A stretch of DNA of 39,236 bases from Lachnospiraceae bacterium (GTDB taxonomy: Bacteria > Bacillota > Clostridia > Lachnospirales > Lachnospiraceae), in assembly GCA_017622505.1 (NCBI GenBank), contig JAGAQZ010000002.1:1-39236 (forward strand), in the 5' to 3' direction. This document shows positions 1 through 7,808 of this stretch, piece by piece (within the stretch, counting starts at the first letter, position 1; each line of letters opens with the position of its first letter). Below the pieces are notes generated by a model. It was not told where the DNA came from, searched no databases, and saw only the letters and a program-made list of their open reading frames with translations. Position numbers and translations under genes: made by a program.

Positions 1-33
1 AGTAAGTATTTTTATTATATAACACCTACTGGG

Positions 34-132
34 AAATGTCCCTTCTTTTGTGTCCACTTTTAGGGATTATACCCCTTTTTCTTGTGTCCATTTTTAGGGA
101 AACCTTCTTCTTATCGTGTCCATTCTATAGGG
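34..132. repeat. Three-copy ~33-bp tandem repeat next to the Rpn-type gene
   Basis: Three direct copies of TGTCCAyTTTTAGGG-like sequence begin at 51, 85 and 117 on the plus strand, spaced 34 and 32 bp apart. Each copy is followed by a pyrimidine-rich stretch. The third copy lies inside the last codons of the Rpn-type gene and supplies its terminal residues (YPIEWTR) and stop. The motif resembles insertion sequence ends of the IS3 type, which start with TG, but no transposase is present here. The similarity to IS ends is inferred from memory of such ends, not from a search. Confidence 0.7.
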
Positions 133-995
133 TACAGTTTATCTGCCTTACCTTGCTGTATTCCTTGCTGTATCCCTTTCTCTATCCCTTTCTCTATCCC
201 TTTCTCTAATCCCTCCTCCATTCCTTGCCTCATTCCTTCCGCTCTGGCATCTTCTATTGCTTCCTCACGCTGTATTTCCCATATCATTTCCTGCGTCACT
301 TCATACCATTCCATTCCGATAATCTCCTCTCCGTATTCTCTGAAAAATTCCAACAAAATTCCTTCTTCAATACACTCCGCAATCGCCTCATGCATCGCTT
401 CATCCGGGCACTTTACAACCGACTTCTTTCTTACCTTCTCCACAAAAACAACATACTCTCTTAAGATTTCACACCTTGTATACAACTCTTCGTTATAGCC
501 CGGATTAATGTTCACAACCGTGGCCGTCCACTCAAATCCGCCGGTCTCATCCGGCACCAGAAACGCGTCCGACAAACGCAGTTCCCGTCTCCCCTCCGGC
601 ATATCCTCTATGGGACCGTTGTAAAAAACAATATACTTAGGCACCGGAATCTTAACCAGTTTCTTCTGATACAAAACCGTCGTTGGAATCAGTTTCCGGT
701 ACAAATCCGCAAAGTAATACAAGCCTCTCAGCGGCATATTGTTACTAAAAGTACTCTGGTGCTCATACAGATTCATTGCACTGTCAAAGACGAAGGATAC
801 ATCATTCTTCATCCGCACAAACAGCACATCCTCCAGCACCTTAAAGTCCAAATCTTCCTCGTTGGTATAATCCGTACAATTTATCGCATTGTATAAACTT
901 AAGGCATATTTCTTCTTTCGTGTAAAAAGGTAAACAAAAAGATTGTTTTTGTACTGACGGTTAGCCTGTCGTTTCCCTTGGGCATGTCTTTCCAT
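111..995 (-). CDS. Rpn-type PD-(D/E)XK nuclease / putative transposase family protein
   Basis: The protein has 294 residues. Its central part carries the pattern seen in the Rpn (recombination-promoting nuclease, PD-(D/E)XK) superfamily: a DFKVLEDVLF stretch, MKNDVSF, then LYEHQS, which fits the D...ExQ active-site layout, followed by NMPLRGLYYFADLY. The family is known for DNA cleavage that promotes recombination. The C-terminus (about residues 255-290) is low complexity, built from GIEKG and GIQQG four-residue repeats, as is common in this family. A start at 995 has AAGGA about 7 nt upstream. The stop and last codons fall inside a tandem repeat that continues downstream, so the present C-terminus may be secondary. 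Function as an active nuclease is inferred. Confidence 0.8.
   Translation of the reverse strand: MERHAQGKRQANRQYKNNLFVYLFTRKKKYALSLYNAINCTDYTNEEDLDFKVLEDVLFVRMKNDVSFVFDSAMNLYEHQSTFSNNMPLRGLYYFADLYRKLIPTTVLYQKKLVKIPVPKYIVFYNGPIEDMPEGRRELRLSDAFLVPDETGGFEWTATVVNINPGYNEELYTRCEILREYVVFVEKVRKKSVVKCPDEAMHEAIAECIEEGILLEFFREYGEEIIGMEWYEVTQEMIWEIQREEAIEDARAEGMRQGMEEGLEKGIEKGIEKGIQQGIQQGKADKLYPIEWTR
149..215. repeat. 12-bp tandem repeat inside the Rpn-type gene
   Basis: Units of TATCCCTTTCTC occur three times in a row, flanked by two related TTCCTTGCTGTA units. They encode GIEK and GIQQ on the minus strand. Each 12-bp unit is four codons, so gain or loss of a unit keeps the frame. This makes the region a likely length-variable site between strains. 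Confidence 0.75.
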
Positions 996-1056
996 AGCAT
1001 CTTCCTTTCCACGTGCAGGAAGATAAAACCGCCATCATCATTTCTCTTCCTGCCTA
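996..1056 (-). promoter_or_regulatory. Candidate switching leader of the Rpn-type gene
   Basis: On the minus strand GCAGGAAGA (1048-1056) can pair with TCTTCCTGC (1015-1023), while ATCTTCC (1018-1024) can instead pair with GGAAGAT (999-1005). The two hairpins share sequence and exclude each other. The second covers part of the ribosome binding site of the gene starting at 995. An ATGATGATG with AGGAAGAG just upstream opens a possible 26-codon leader frame that runs through both hairpins and overlaps the gene start. This is read from sequence complementarity only. Confidence 0.4.
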
Positions 1057-1240
1057 TTTAATTGAATCATTGAAATAAGCAAGAATTCATACAGAAATGT
1101 TTCAAAATAGAAATTAGAAAAATAGAATTAAAATAGATTTCTAAAGAATTGCTTTGCTTGTATTTGTGCCCATCATAACAAATCCAAAACCCTCCGTCAA
1201 TATCGGTAAAATGCACAACAACTCAAAAAAACAACATATA

Positions 1241-1275
1241 AAAAAGTCCTGTAACGCTGATGATTACAGGACTTT
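1241..1275 (-). terminator. Intrinsic terminator of the small membrane protein gene
   Basis: A 12-bp perfect stem (1243-1254 with 1264-1275) has a 9-nt loop. On the minus strand it is followed by TTTTTT-like sequence. It lies 58 bp after the stop of the gene at 1333. Confidence 0.85.
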
Positions 1276-1332
1276 GATATGTCAAAACATTTTAAATTAT
1301 AGTAGTTCAAATCACTCGTCTTTCGATTCCTT

Positions 1333-1677
1333 CTATGAACCATTCTTTCCGCTATTAATCACACCAAAAATCGATCCGATTCCGAGTCCAAGGAATAAAA
1401 CCGCACCCACAAAGCAAAAAATCGTGAAAATGATGCCAAAAATTCCCACAAAAGGAAGAATCAGTAAACCGAGACTTACAAATATACCGATTATACCCAT
1501 TACAAAAAGAATAAACGACAATACAAAAGAAACAATCATCACAACCATCCATACGGTTTTTGCCGTATTGGTTTCCTTGGTTGTATTTGCACTTTCATTT
1601 GTAAACTGTTGTACTGACTGTTCTACCGGCTGTTCCACGGTGCCTTCCGTAGTATTTTTCATTTCCTGTCCGTCCAT
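1333..1677 (-). CDS. Small membrane protein, two or three TM segments
   Basis: The protein has 114 residues. The first 40 are polar and rich in Thr, Glu and Gln (cytoplasmic or surface tail). They are followed by two long hydrophobic stretches (about 42-72 and 74-107) rich in Ile, Phe, Gly and Val, ending in a short polar tail. AGGAGG sits 5 nt before the ATG, so the start is well supported. It has its own terminator at 1241-1275 and lies downstream of trmL on the same strand. No family is recognised; it looks like one of the DUF4190-like small membrane proteins of Firmicutes, but this is only a resemblance. Confidence 0.75.
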   Translation of the reverse strand: MDGQEMKNTTEGTVEQPVEQSVQQFTNESANTTKETNTAKTVWMVVMIVSFVLSFILFVMGIIGIFVSLGLLILPFVGIFGIIFTIFCFVGAVLFLGLGIGSIFGVINSGKNGS

Positions 1678-1739
1678 TTTATCCTCCTTTTACACTATAA
1701 AACTATATTTCCACAACAAGAGTACACCTATTCGTCACC

Positions 1740-2234
1740 CTACTCTTTCCAGCTGAGTCTGTGCAACTCGCCTTCCAACTTCATCTGGGCGAAATTATTC
1801 TGTCTGAGTGCCTCATAAAGAACAATGCTTACCGAGTTGGATAAGTTCAGAGAACGAATTTTATCTAACATAGGAATACGGATACAGGTATCCTCGTAAT
1901 CCACAAGAATTTCCTCCGGAATTCCGGCACTTTCCTTACCAAACATAATATAGTCATCCGGCCCGTACTCCACTTCCGTGTAACAGTGATGGGCCTTGGT
2001 GGTGGCCATATAAATCTTGGCATTCGGATTCTTCTCCAAGAACTCTTCAAAGTTAATATATCTTCTGACATCCAAGTGCTCCCAATAATCCATACCCGCA
2101 CGCTTAATTTCCTTCTCATTCAAGCGAAATCCCAAAGGCTCAATCAAATGAAGCACTGTATTGGTTGCCACACAGGTTCGTCCGATATTTCCGGTATTTC
2201 CCGCGATTTCGGGCTGATATAAAACGATATGCAT
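1740..2234 (-). CDS. trmL: tRNA (cytidine(34)-2'-O)-methyltransferase TrmL
   Basis: This SPOUT-class enzyme transfers a methyl group from AdoMet to the 2'-OH of the wobble nucleotide of certain leucine tRNAs. The 164-residue length fits the TrmL family. Diagnostic motifs are the N-terminal HIVLYQPEIAGNTGNIGR, the central MFGKESAGIPEEIL and the C-terminal RSLNLSNSVSIVLYEALRQ, which together form the knotted AdoMet site. The start at 2234 is chosen because GGAGG lies 7 nt upstream and the protein then begins with the family's usual residues; an in-frame upstream start would add 16 atypical residues. The gene lies after a long palindromic element that separates it from the aminotransferase gene. 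Confidence 0.93.
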   Translation of the reverse strand: MHIVLYQPEIAGNTGNIGRTCVATNTVLHLIEPLGFRLNEKEIKRAGMDYWEHLDVRRYINFEEFLEKNPNAKIYMATTKAHHCYTEVEYGPDDYIMFGKESAGIPEEILVDYEDTCIRIPMLDKIRSLNLSNSVSIVLYEALRQNNFAQMKLEGELHRLSWKE

Positions 2235-2280
2235 CTTATTTCCTCCGTTAAAGTTGCACTTTTTCAAAAACACACAATTC

Positions 2281-2505
2281 AAATAAAATCCAATTTGAAG
2301 TACTGCATAATCAATGATTGCGGTAACGACATTTTTATTCCATAAAGAACCGTTTTGAATACGTCAGCACTTAATGAGCAGGCAAATTCATTTGCTTGCG
2401 AATTTAGTACTGCTACGTATTCAACCGAGCGCAAACGCGTTCTGTTGGAATATAAAATAATCGGCACCGCATCTTTATACTAAAACCTTCAAATTGGATT
2501 TATTT
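2281..2505. repeat. ~225-bp imperfect palindromic element
   Basis: The ends are inverted copies: 2281-2300 pairs with 2487-2505 with one bulged base (core CCAATTTGAAG). Inner segments also pair in order: GATTGCGGTAACGA with TCGGCACCGCATC, ATTCC with GGAAT, and TTGAATACGT with ACGTATTCAA. The tip is a short hairpin of GCAGGCAAAT and ATTTGCTTGC. The whole region could fold as one long RNA or DNA hairpin. The right end overlaps the stop codon of the aminotransferase gene. It resembles a MITE or a large REP-like element. No protein is supported here. Confidence 0.75.
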
Positions 2506-3675
2506 ACTCTGCTCTTCACGTAATCTTGCAATGAATCTCTTCATTCGATTCAAAGCAACCTTCAAATCATCGATAGAATATGCATAAGAAATTCGTAAAA
2601 ATCCTTCGCCACAGTCGCCAAAAGCCGTACCGGGTACAACCGCAACCTTCTCTTCTTCCAGGAAGCGCATTGCAAAGTCCTCACTGGTCATACCGAATTC
2701 CTTAATACAAGGAAATACGTAAAATGCGCCATAAGGCTCAAAGCACTCAAGCCCCATCTCTCTGAACTGATACATCAAAAATCTGCGACGCTGGTTATAA
2801 GCCTCGCGCATTTCTGCCACATCACCATCACCGTGCTTTAACGCCTCTACAGCAGCATACTGACTGGTTGTGGGCGCGCACATAATTGCAAACTGGTGAA
2901 GTTTGGTCATCTGCTTCATAATAAGCTCGGGACCGCAGGCATAACCCAAACGCCAGCCTGTCATAGCATATGCTTTGGAGAAACCGTTAATCATAATGGT
3001 TCTCTCACGCATGCCGGGCAGGGTTGCGATGGATACATGGGCCTCATTATAGCTTAATTCAGAATAAATTTCGTCAGAAATCACATAGAGATCATGCTTA
3101 ATAATCACTTCCGCAATCGCCTCTAAATCCTTCTTTTCCATAATGGCTCCCGTAGGGTTGTTCGGGAACGCAAGGATTAAAATCTTCGTTTTATCCGTAA
3201 TGGCAGCTTCCAATTCCTCCGCTGTCAAACGGAACTCATTCTCATGTTTTAAATTAATGATTACAGGCACTGCGTCAGCCATAACCGCACAGGGCTCGTA
3301 AGATACATAGCAAGGCTGGGGAATGATTACTTCATCTCCCGGATTTACCATACAACGAAGGGCAATGTCAATCGCCTCGGAACCGCCTACGGTTACAAGA
3401 ATTTCGTTGATAGGATCATATTTGATTCCCTGCTTACGCATTATGTAATTGCTGATTTCACATCTTAATTCTTTTAAACCTGCATTAGAGGTATAAAAGG
3501 TTTTACCCTTTTCAAGGGAATAAATACCCTCATCACGAATGTGCCAGGGCGTATCAAAATCGGGCTCACCAACACCTAAGGAAATTGCATCCGGCATTTC
3601 ACTTACGATGTCGAAAAACTTACGGATACCCGAAGGTTTTACATCGACAATTTTGTCTGAAAGCGGATTTCTCAT
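2500..3675 (-). CDS. PLP-dependent aminotransferase, class I/II (fold type I)
   Basis: The protein has 391 residues, the usual size of aspartate/aromatic-type aminotransferases. Seen in order are the substrate-side SLGVGEPDFDTP near residue 32, the PLP phosphate-contact GGSEAIDIAL near 97, the FPNNPTGA motif near 170, DEIYSEL near 203, the PLP-binding lysine in SKAYAMTGWRLGYACGP near 234, and the carboxylate-binding arginine in FLRISYA near 365. It transfers an amino group between an amino acid and a 2-oxo acid; the exact substrate cannot be told. Its ATG overlaps the stop of the Lrp-type regulator gene by 4 bp (ATGA), so the two are translationally coupled. The stop falls within the right arm of the palindromic element. 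Confidence 0.93.
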   Translation of the reverse strand: MRNPLSDKIVDVKPSGIRKFFDIVSEMPDAISLGVGEPDFDTPWHIRDEGIYSLEKGKTFYTSNAGLKELRCEISNYIMRKQGIKYDPINEILVTVGGSEAIDIALRCMVNPGDEVIIPQPCYVSYEPCAVMADAVPVIINLKHENEFRLTAEELEAAITDKTKILILAFPNNPTGAIMEKKDLEAIAEVIIKHDLYVISDEIYSELSYNEAHVSIATLPGMRERTIMINGFSKAYAMTGWRLGYACGPELIMKQMTKLHQFAIMCAPTTSQYAAVEALKHGDGDVAEMREAYNQRRRFLMYQFREMGLECFEPYGAFYVFPCIKEFGMTSEDFAMRFLEEEKVAVVPGTAFGDCGEGFLRISYAYSIDDLKVALNRMKRFIARLREEQSK

Positions 3676-4148
3676 GGTGTCATTTTTAACCTTTCATCGT
3701 TATTTGCCATAATGGTGCCATGGTCTTTGTATTTCTTTAAGATAAAATGTGTAGCGGTACTTAAAACGCTGTCCAAGGTAGAAAGCTTGTCGGATACAAA
3801 GCTTGATACTTCCTTCAAAGACTTGCCTTCCAAAGTAATTAAAATATCATATGCTCCTGATAAAAGATATACCGCATTTACTTCGGGATAGTTGTAGATT
3901 CTCTCTGCAATGTGGTCAAATCCCTGGCCTCTCTGAGGGGTTACGCGCACTTCAATCAAAGCACTTACCTTCTCAACGGAAGTCTTCTCCCAGTCAATCA
4001 AAGTATGATATCCGCAGATAATCTTCTCTTCTTCCATTCTTGCGATTTCATTCATCAAATCCACTTCGCTCATTCCAAGCATAATGGCAAGTTCTTTTAA
4101 GTCGATTCTGCTGTTTTTTTCAATCATTTTTAAAATCTGTTCACGCAT
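3672..4148 (-). CDS. Lrp/AsnC family transcriptional regulator
   Basis: The protein has 158 residues: an N-terminal winged helix-turn-helix (IDLKELAIMLGMSEVDLMNEIARMEEEKII) and a C-terminal RAM/AsnC ligand domain (VSALIEVRVTP, then VYLLSGAYDILI). Such regulators bind amino acids and control genes of amino acid metabolism. The ATG at 4148 is chosen because GGAG lies about 7 nt upstream; the frame extends to a TTG at 4208, but without a good ribosome site. It is the first gene of a two-gene unit with the overlapping aminotransferase and probably regulates it in response to the same amino acid, which is inference. Confidence 0.9.
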   Translation of the reverse strand: MREQILKMIEKNSRIDLKELAIMLGMSEVDLMNEIARMEEEKIICGYHTLIDWEKTSVEKVSALIEVRVTPQRGQGFDHIAERIYNYPEVNAVYLLSGAYDILITLEGKSLKEVSSFVSDKLSTLDSVLSTATHFILKKYKDHGTIMANNDERLKMTP

Positions 4149-4286
4149 ATATTTCTCCAATCCGAGATTATAAAATCTCTGTTTATTATCAAATATACTA
4201 ATTTTCAAATTTCATTATAACGATTTTATCCTGCTAAGACAATAAAAAAGTCATTTTACGTGCCTTCGCATCCGGAAATAAAATCA

Positions 4287-5270
4287 TCACAACACCTTAT
4301 ATAATTCGTCCGGCTTAGGCGCCTCAAGGAAACGTTTCTCGCCTTCATTAAGCACCGCCTTATCGTTATTGTCTGTTGTTTTACCGATTACCACTGCAGG
4401 AATTCCGGCTTCTTCAATCGCCTTCGCACAGTCGTAACCGTTCTCGGCGACGATTAACATCGCTCCCGATGAAATCAGGCAATAGGGATTCAAATCAAAA
4501 AACTCGCAAACCTCCACTGTCTCCTGACGAATGGGGATTTTTTTCAAATCTACTTCTATGCCTACGCCGGCGCTTTGCGCCAGCTCCCAAAGTGCGCCGA
4601 ATACACCGCCTTCGGTGATATCGTGCATCGCTACAGCACCATTTTTTACCGCAATTCTTGCCTCCGGCAATACGGATAAAAAGGCGTCAAAGCCCTTAGC
4701 CTCTTCAATCAACGGTCTGGGGTATCTTGTAAGAAGCTCCGCTTCCTTTTCTTTGGCAAGAATGGAAGTTCCTTCCAATCCTACCCATTTGGTCACAATA
4801 ATATCCATACCCGGCTTTGCATTGCTTGTATGCGTTAATGCGCCTTTCTTGGCCTTACCCACAGCAGTTACATTCAATACCGGTCTGTTCACCGCCGTTG
4901 TAAGCTCCGTATGACCGCCTAAGGGCTGGATTCCTAAGGAAGTACAAGCTTCTTTATATTGCTCCATTATGTTTTTTAACCGGGATTCCTTGTAATTCTC
5001 CGGTAAAAGTGCCGTACACAGAAGGCCGATGGGTTCCGCCCCTTCTGCTGCCAAATCGTTCACCGCCACGTTTGCCGCCAGACGGCCGATATCCGTCGCC
5101 GTCCCCGTAATTGGATCAGTGGTTGTAACATAAACTTCGTCCTCTTTTAATTGTAAAACGGCGCAGTCCTCCCCTAGAGCTGCGCCGATTAATACTTCTT
5201 CTCTTGTATTTTTAATCCCTTTGAGAATGGTTCTTTTCAACACATTCTCGGATACTTTACCAATCTTCAT
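4287..5270 (-). CDS. AIR synthase-related (PurM/HypE-like) protein
   Basis: The protein has 327 residues. It shows the PurM/HypE/ThiL/SelD fold pattern: an N-terminal GAALGEDCAVL, a TTTDPITG stretch, NVAVNDLAAEGAEPIGLL (ATP and metal site Asp residues), GGHTELT, and a C-terminal half with MHDITEGGVFGALWELA. HypE makes the cyanide ligand of NiFe hydrogenases, but its C-terminal PRIC-type cysteine motif is absent and the protein ends ...DELYKVL, and no hyp genes are nearby. It is therefore an AIR synthase-like ATPase of unknown substrate. A GGCGGGAAA stretch lies upstream of the ATG. It follows the VanW-type gene on the same strand by about 80 bp. Confidence 0.85.
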   Translation of the reverse strand: MKIGKVSENVLKRTILKGIKNTREEVLIGAALGEDCAVLQLKEDEVYVTTTDPITGTATDIGRLAANVAVNDLAAEGAEPIGLLCTALLPENYKESRLKNIMEQYKEACTSLGIQPLGGHTELTTAVNRPVLNVTAVGKAKKGALTHTSNAKPGMDIIVTKWVGLEGTSILAKEKEAELLTRYPRPLIEEAKGFDAFLSVLPEARIAVKNGAVAMHDITEGGVFGALWELAQSAGVGIEVDLKKIPIRQETVEVCEFFDLNPYCLISSGAMLIVAENGYDCAKAIEEAGIPAVVIGKTTDNNDKAVLNEGEKRFLEAPKPDELYKVL

Positions 5271-5352
5271 AATTTGTTTCCCGCCTTTGCACTTCGATTA
5301 TCGAACTGTTCCGGCGTACTCTCCGTTCTACCGGTTCATTGGCATCATGTCC

Positions 5353-6834
5353 TTACTGCGCCGCGCCGTTAATTTCCGCAACTTCCTGGGCATAAAGTAC
5401 TGCTGCCACACCTTTGACATGTTCAATATTATTGGTTCCGCAAGCAGCCAGAATCTCTGCCTGGCGCTGGGGATTTGCCGTAGCCACACCTACGATGGCC
5501 GTTCTCGGCGACATGGAATAGGAACTTGAGTTTACCTGCTCTCTGGATACTTCCACGCCATCCACATAAACTACTTTCCAAAGCTGCGCCTTATAACCTA
5601 CGTGGGCAGACTGCACTTTAACATAACCAACGCCCTGGCTTGCATCAGCAATAATTTTTTCATAATCAGGCTGAATCACCTGCAAAATTTCATTTACATA
5701 TTCGATGGTACGGTTTTCATCTCTGGTTTCCACACCATAAATGTTGAACGTAATCTTCTTGTCTTCGCTTGTGTATCCTTCAATGTAAATAGGATAATCC
5801 GTATTATTTACAAAACGGAAGTCTTTACCTGCAGATTCAGAAATCGCAGCATCTCCCGATACCTGTGTATAAGTTACAATCATAGAGTGATTATGACGCT
5901 CTGTGACTTCAAGTTCTGCCATAAGCACGGCATTGTAAAGTGTTGTGGACACCTGGCAAATTCCACCGCCCATACTGTCAACAACCATACCGCTAAGATA
6001 GGAACCTGCCATAAAATAGCCGTTATCATAGGTAAAAGGTTTTACATTATCATAAAATGAATATTCTTCACCGGGATAAATAACAGAACCGTTAATCAAT
6101 GCAGCACCATTGGCTACATTGGCACTTCTCGCCTTACCGGAAGAAGAGAAGCTTGTGGTAAAAGTACCTAATAAATCATTAACCTGCAATAAATCTTCTG
6201 CCGTTCCTACCGGTTCCTCCACTTTTGCTACCAAATCAATTACAAAACCATCTTCGCTGACATTCTCAGAAGAAGAAAGCGCTGTTTTAATTGCCTCTAC
6301 CGAAGCCGCTTCATCTATAACTGCACCAACTACTTCTTCATGGATAACAAATTCACCGTTTACACGTTCCATTGTAGCATTCTGGGCATGCTGGTCAAAT
6401 TCCGCACACTTCTCCTGAATAACCTGCGCCACCATGGCATCATCAAAAGTATATTCTAAATGATAGGTTAAACCATTGTTCTCCAAATCTTTTACTTCTT
6501 TATAACGGGCAATGGGGTTTCCCTTAGTTCCGATGGATAAAGCATCTTCCACAATGTCGGTGTTGCTCCATTCCATACCGAAATCCGCTGCCGAAACTTC
6601 AATCTCATTTCCCTGGGCTGCACGAAGAATAACAGGCATACCGCTGATTTCGGCAATATAATCCTCTACCGCCGCCTGTGCTTCCTCTGCTGTCATACCG
6701 GAAACATCGATATTCTCAATATACACACCTGTTTTAATCTGTGTTGTTTCTTCCGCTTTAATCAAAAGAGAACTTCCGCAAACAAGAAGTGCAGTCATTA
6801 ATGTAATTGTCGTGAACTTAATAATTTTTTTCAT
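5353..6834 (-). CDS. Exported VanW family protein with YoaR-like domain
   Basis: The protein has 493 residues from the chosen start. An N-terminal signal peptide (MKKIIKFTTITLMTALLVCGSSLLIKA) is followed by GVYIENIDVSGMTAEEAQAAVEDYI, typical of the YoaR-like putative peptidoglycan-binding domain. The middle carries the VanW signature (RSANVANGAALINGSVIYPGEEYSFYDN, MGGGICQVSTTLYNAVLMAELEVTERHNHS). The C-terminus is Ala-rich. The family is linked to cell envelope and glycopeptide contexts, but its biochemical role is not settled. The start at 6834 is chosen because it begins the signal peptide and has AAAGGGA a few bases upstream; the longer frame to 6900 adds unsupported residues. Confidence 0.9.
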   Translation of the reverse strand: MKKIIKFTTITLMTALLVCGSSLLIKAEETTQIKTGVYIENIDVSGMTAEEAQAAVEDYIAEISGMPVILRAAQGNEIEVSAADFGMEWSNTDIVEDALSIGTKGNPIARYKEVKDLENNGLTYHLEYTFDDAMVAQVIQEKCAEFDQHAQNATMERVNGEFVIHEEVVGAVIDEAASVEAIKTALSSSENVSEDGFVIDLVAKVEEPVGTAEDLLQVNDLLGTFTTSFSSSGKARSANVANGAALINGSVIYPGEEYSFYDNVKPFTYDNGYFMAGSYLSGMVVDSMGGGICQVSTTLYNAVLMAELEVTERHNHSMIVTYTQVSGDAAISESAGKDFRFVNNTDYPIYIEGYTSEDKKITFNIYGVETRDENRTIEYVNEILQVIQPDYEKIIADASQGVGYVKVQSAHVGYKAQLWKVVYVDGVEVSREQVNSSSYSMSPRTAIVGVATANPQRQAEILAACGTNNIEHVKGVAAVLYAQEVAEINGAAQ

Positions 6835-6953
6835 AGTTCCCTTTCTTTTTTGCCAATCCCCAAATGTGATACCGTAACCCGTTTTACATTGAAAAATCAT
6901 ATAAAATATTTTATAATTATTCTATATAAGGGTTGTCACCCTATTCGCATATT

Positions 6954-7061
6954 TTACTGGAATGCATACATTAACATAGGTAAAATCATTGCAATCACAA
7001 GAAAAATAATAATGACGGTAGACATGATTTTCTTTGCTTTTTTACTGTGAAGATTCATCAT
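6954..7061 (-). CDS. 35-residue single-pass membrane peptide (Prli42-like)
   Basis: This is a short gene of 36 codons. The peptide begins MMNLHSKKAKKIMSTV and continues with a hydrophobic helix (about residues 14-32), then ends YAFQ. GGAGGG sits 8 nt before the first ATG, so translation is well supported. The layout (a basic N-terminus then one TM helix, about 30-35 residues) matches small membrane peptides such as Prli42, the stressosome anchor of Listeria, but the assignment is by resemblance only and no stressosome genes are nearby. A weak GGGT/ACCC hairpin with an AT-rich tail follows at about 6928-6944. It lies divergent to the gene at 7158. Confidence 0.75.
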   Translation of the reverse strand: MMNLHSKKAKKIMSTVIIIFLVIAMILPMLMYAFQ

Positions 7062-7157
7062 AACGAAAACCCTCCTTACTGTTGAATCCGTTGTTTTAAC
7101 GGGTTGTGTTTAAAGACACTCCCCCACGCTAATCATTATACTGAAAGGATATTATAA

Positions 7158-7808
7158 ATGAAGTTCCCTATTTTTGCAAGTGTTATCGTATTCTGCATCT
7201 GGCTCATATACGAAATCCGCAAGCATAACAAAAAGGACAAAAAAATACTGGATTCTTTCTGGAATAAAGAAAACCAAGCCAACAACACCCGTGCCAAATC
7301 TCTGGATGGGCTGAATTATATCGAAATTCCGGAAAGTGTTTATGCTGCGCTTCCTACGCCACTTCCTTTGGAACTGGAAGACTGTTCGAAGTTATTGCAA
7401 CATTTAAAACAGAATAAAATCGTTAATCTGTCACACATCACTAACACCGACCTGAAATTAAAGTACGGTGCATCTAACCTGGATACTTTATCGGCGTATG
7501 ACCAGAATTACATTAGCCTTCTGCGTGTTTTACAGACATTAAGTGATTACCACTACGAAAAAGGCAATATCCATACCGCCCGTGAATTACTGGAATTTGC
7601 AGTTTCCATTCAAAGCGATAACATCGGCACTTATAAAATGCTTGCCCGCATTTATTGCGACAACGGCGAAGAAAGCAAGCTTGATTACTTAATCAGCGCC
7701 GCCAGTCTTTTACCCGGCCTTACACAGAAGCCTATTTTGCGGTTTTTGAAGTCTTTGCGTACTGAGTACACAGATCCTGAAGAAAGCATTCTTGACATTT
7801 TGGATTAG
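7158..7808 (+). CDS. Membrane-anchored TPR-like protein
   Basis: The protein has 216 residues. The first 18 residues form a TM anchor or signal anchor, followed by a basic stretch (RKHNKKDKK). The C-terminal half (about 125-190) has helical pairs that resemble TPR repeats (LQTLSDYHYEKGNIHTARELLEFAVS, then IGTYKMLARIYCDNGE). It is likely a cytoplasmic or envelope scaffold, but no specific role can be given. AAAGGA lies about 9 nt before the ATG. Its last 77 bp overlap the end of nth on the opposite strand. Confidence 0.8.
   Translation: MKFPIFASVIVFCIWLIYEIRKHNKKDKKILDSFWNKENQANNTRAKSLDGLNYIEIPESVYAALPTPLPLELEDCSKLLQHLKQNKIVNLSHITNTDLKLKYGASNLDTLSAYDQNYISLLRVLQTLSDYHYEKGNIHTARELLEFAVSIQSDNIGTYKMLARIYCDNGEESKLDYLISAASLLPGLTQKPILRFLKSLRTEYTDPEESILDILD

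Noticed and set aside
34..132. A CRISPR array
   Set aside because: The three units are adjacent, degenerate copies without unique spacers between constant repeats, and no cas genes are present.
34..132. A complete insertion sequence
   Set aside because: No transposase or opposite end is present near these IS-end-like motifs.
82..498. A plus-strand frame of 138 codons
   Set aside because: It is the antisense of the low-complexity end of the Rpn-type gene, with a Pro/Ser/Ile-repeat translation and no ribosome site.
2279..2467. A 62-codon frame on the minus strand inside the palindrome
   Set aside because: It lies wholly in the palindromic element, has no ribosome site and its sequence is explained by the repeat.
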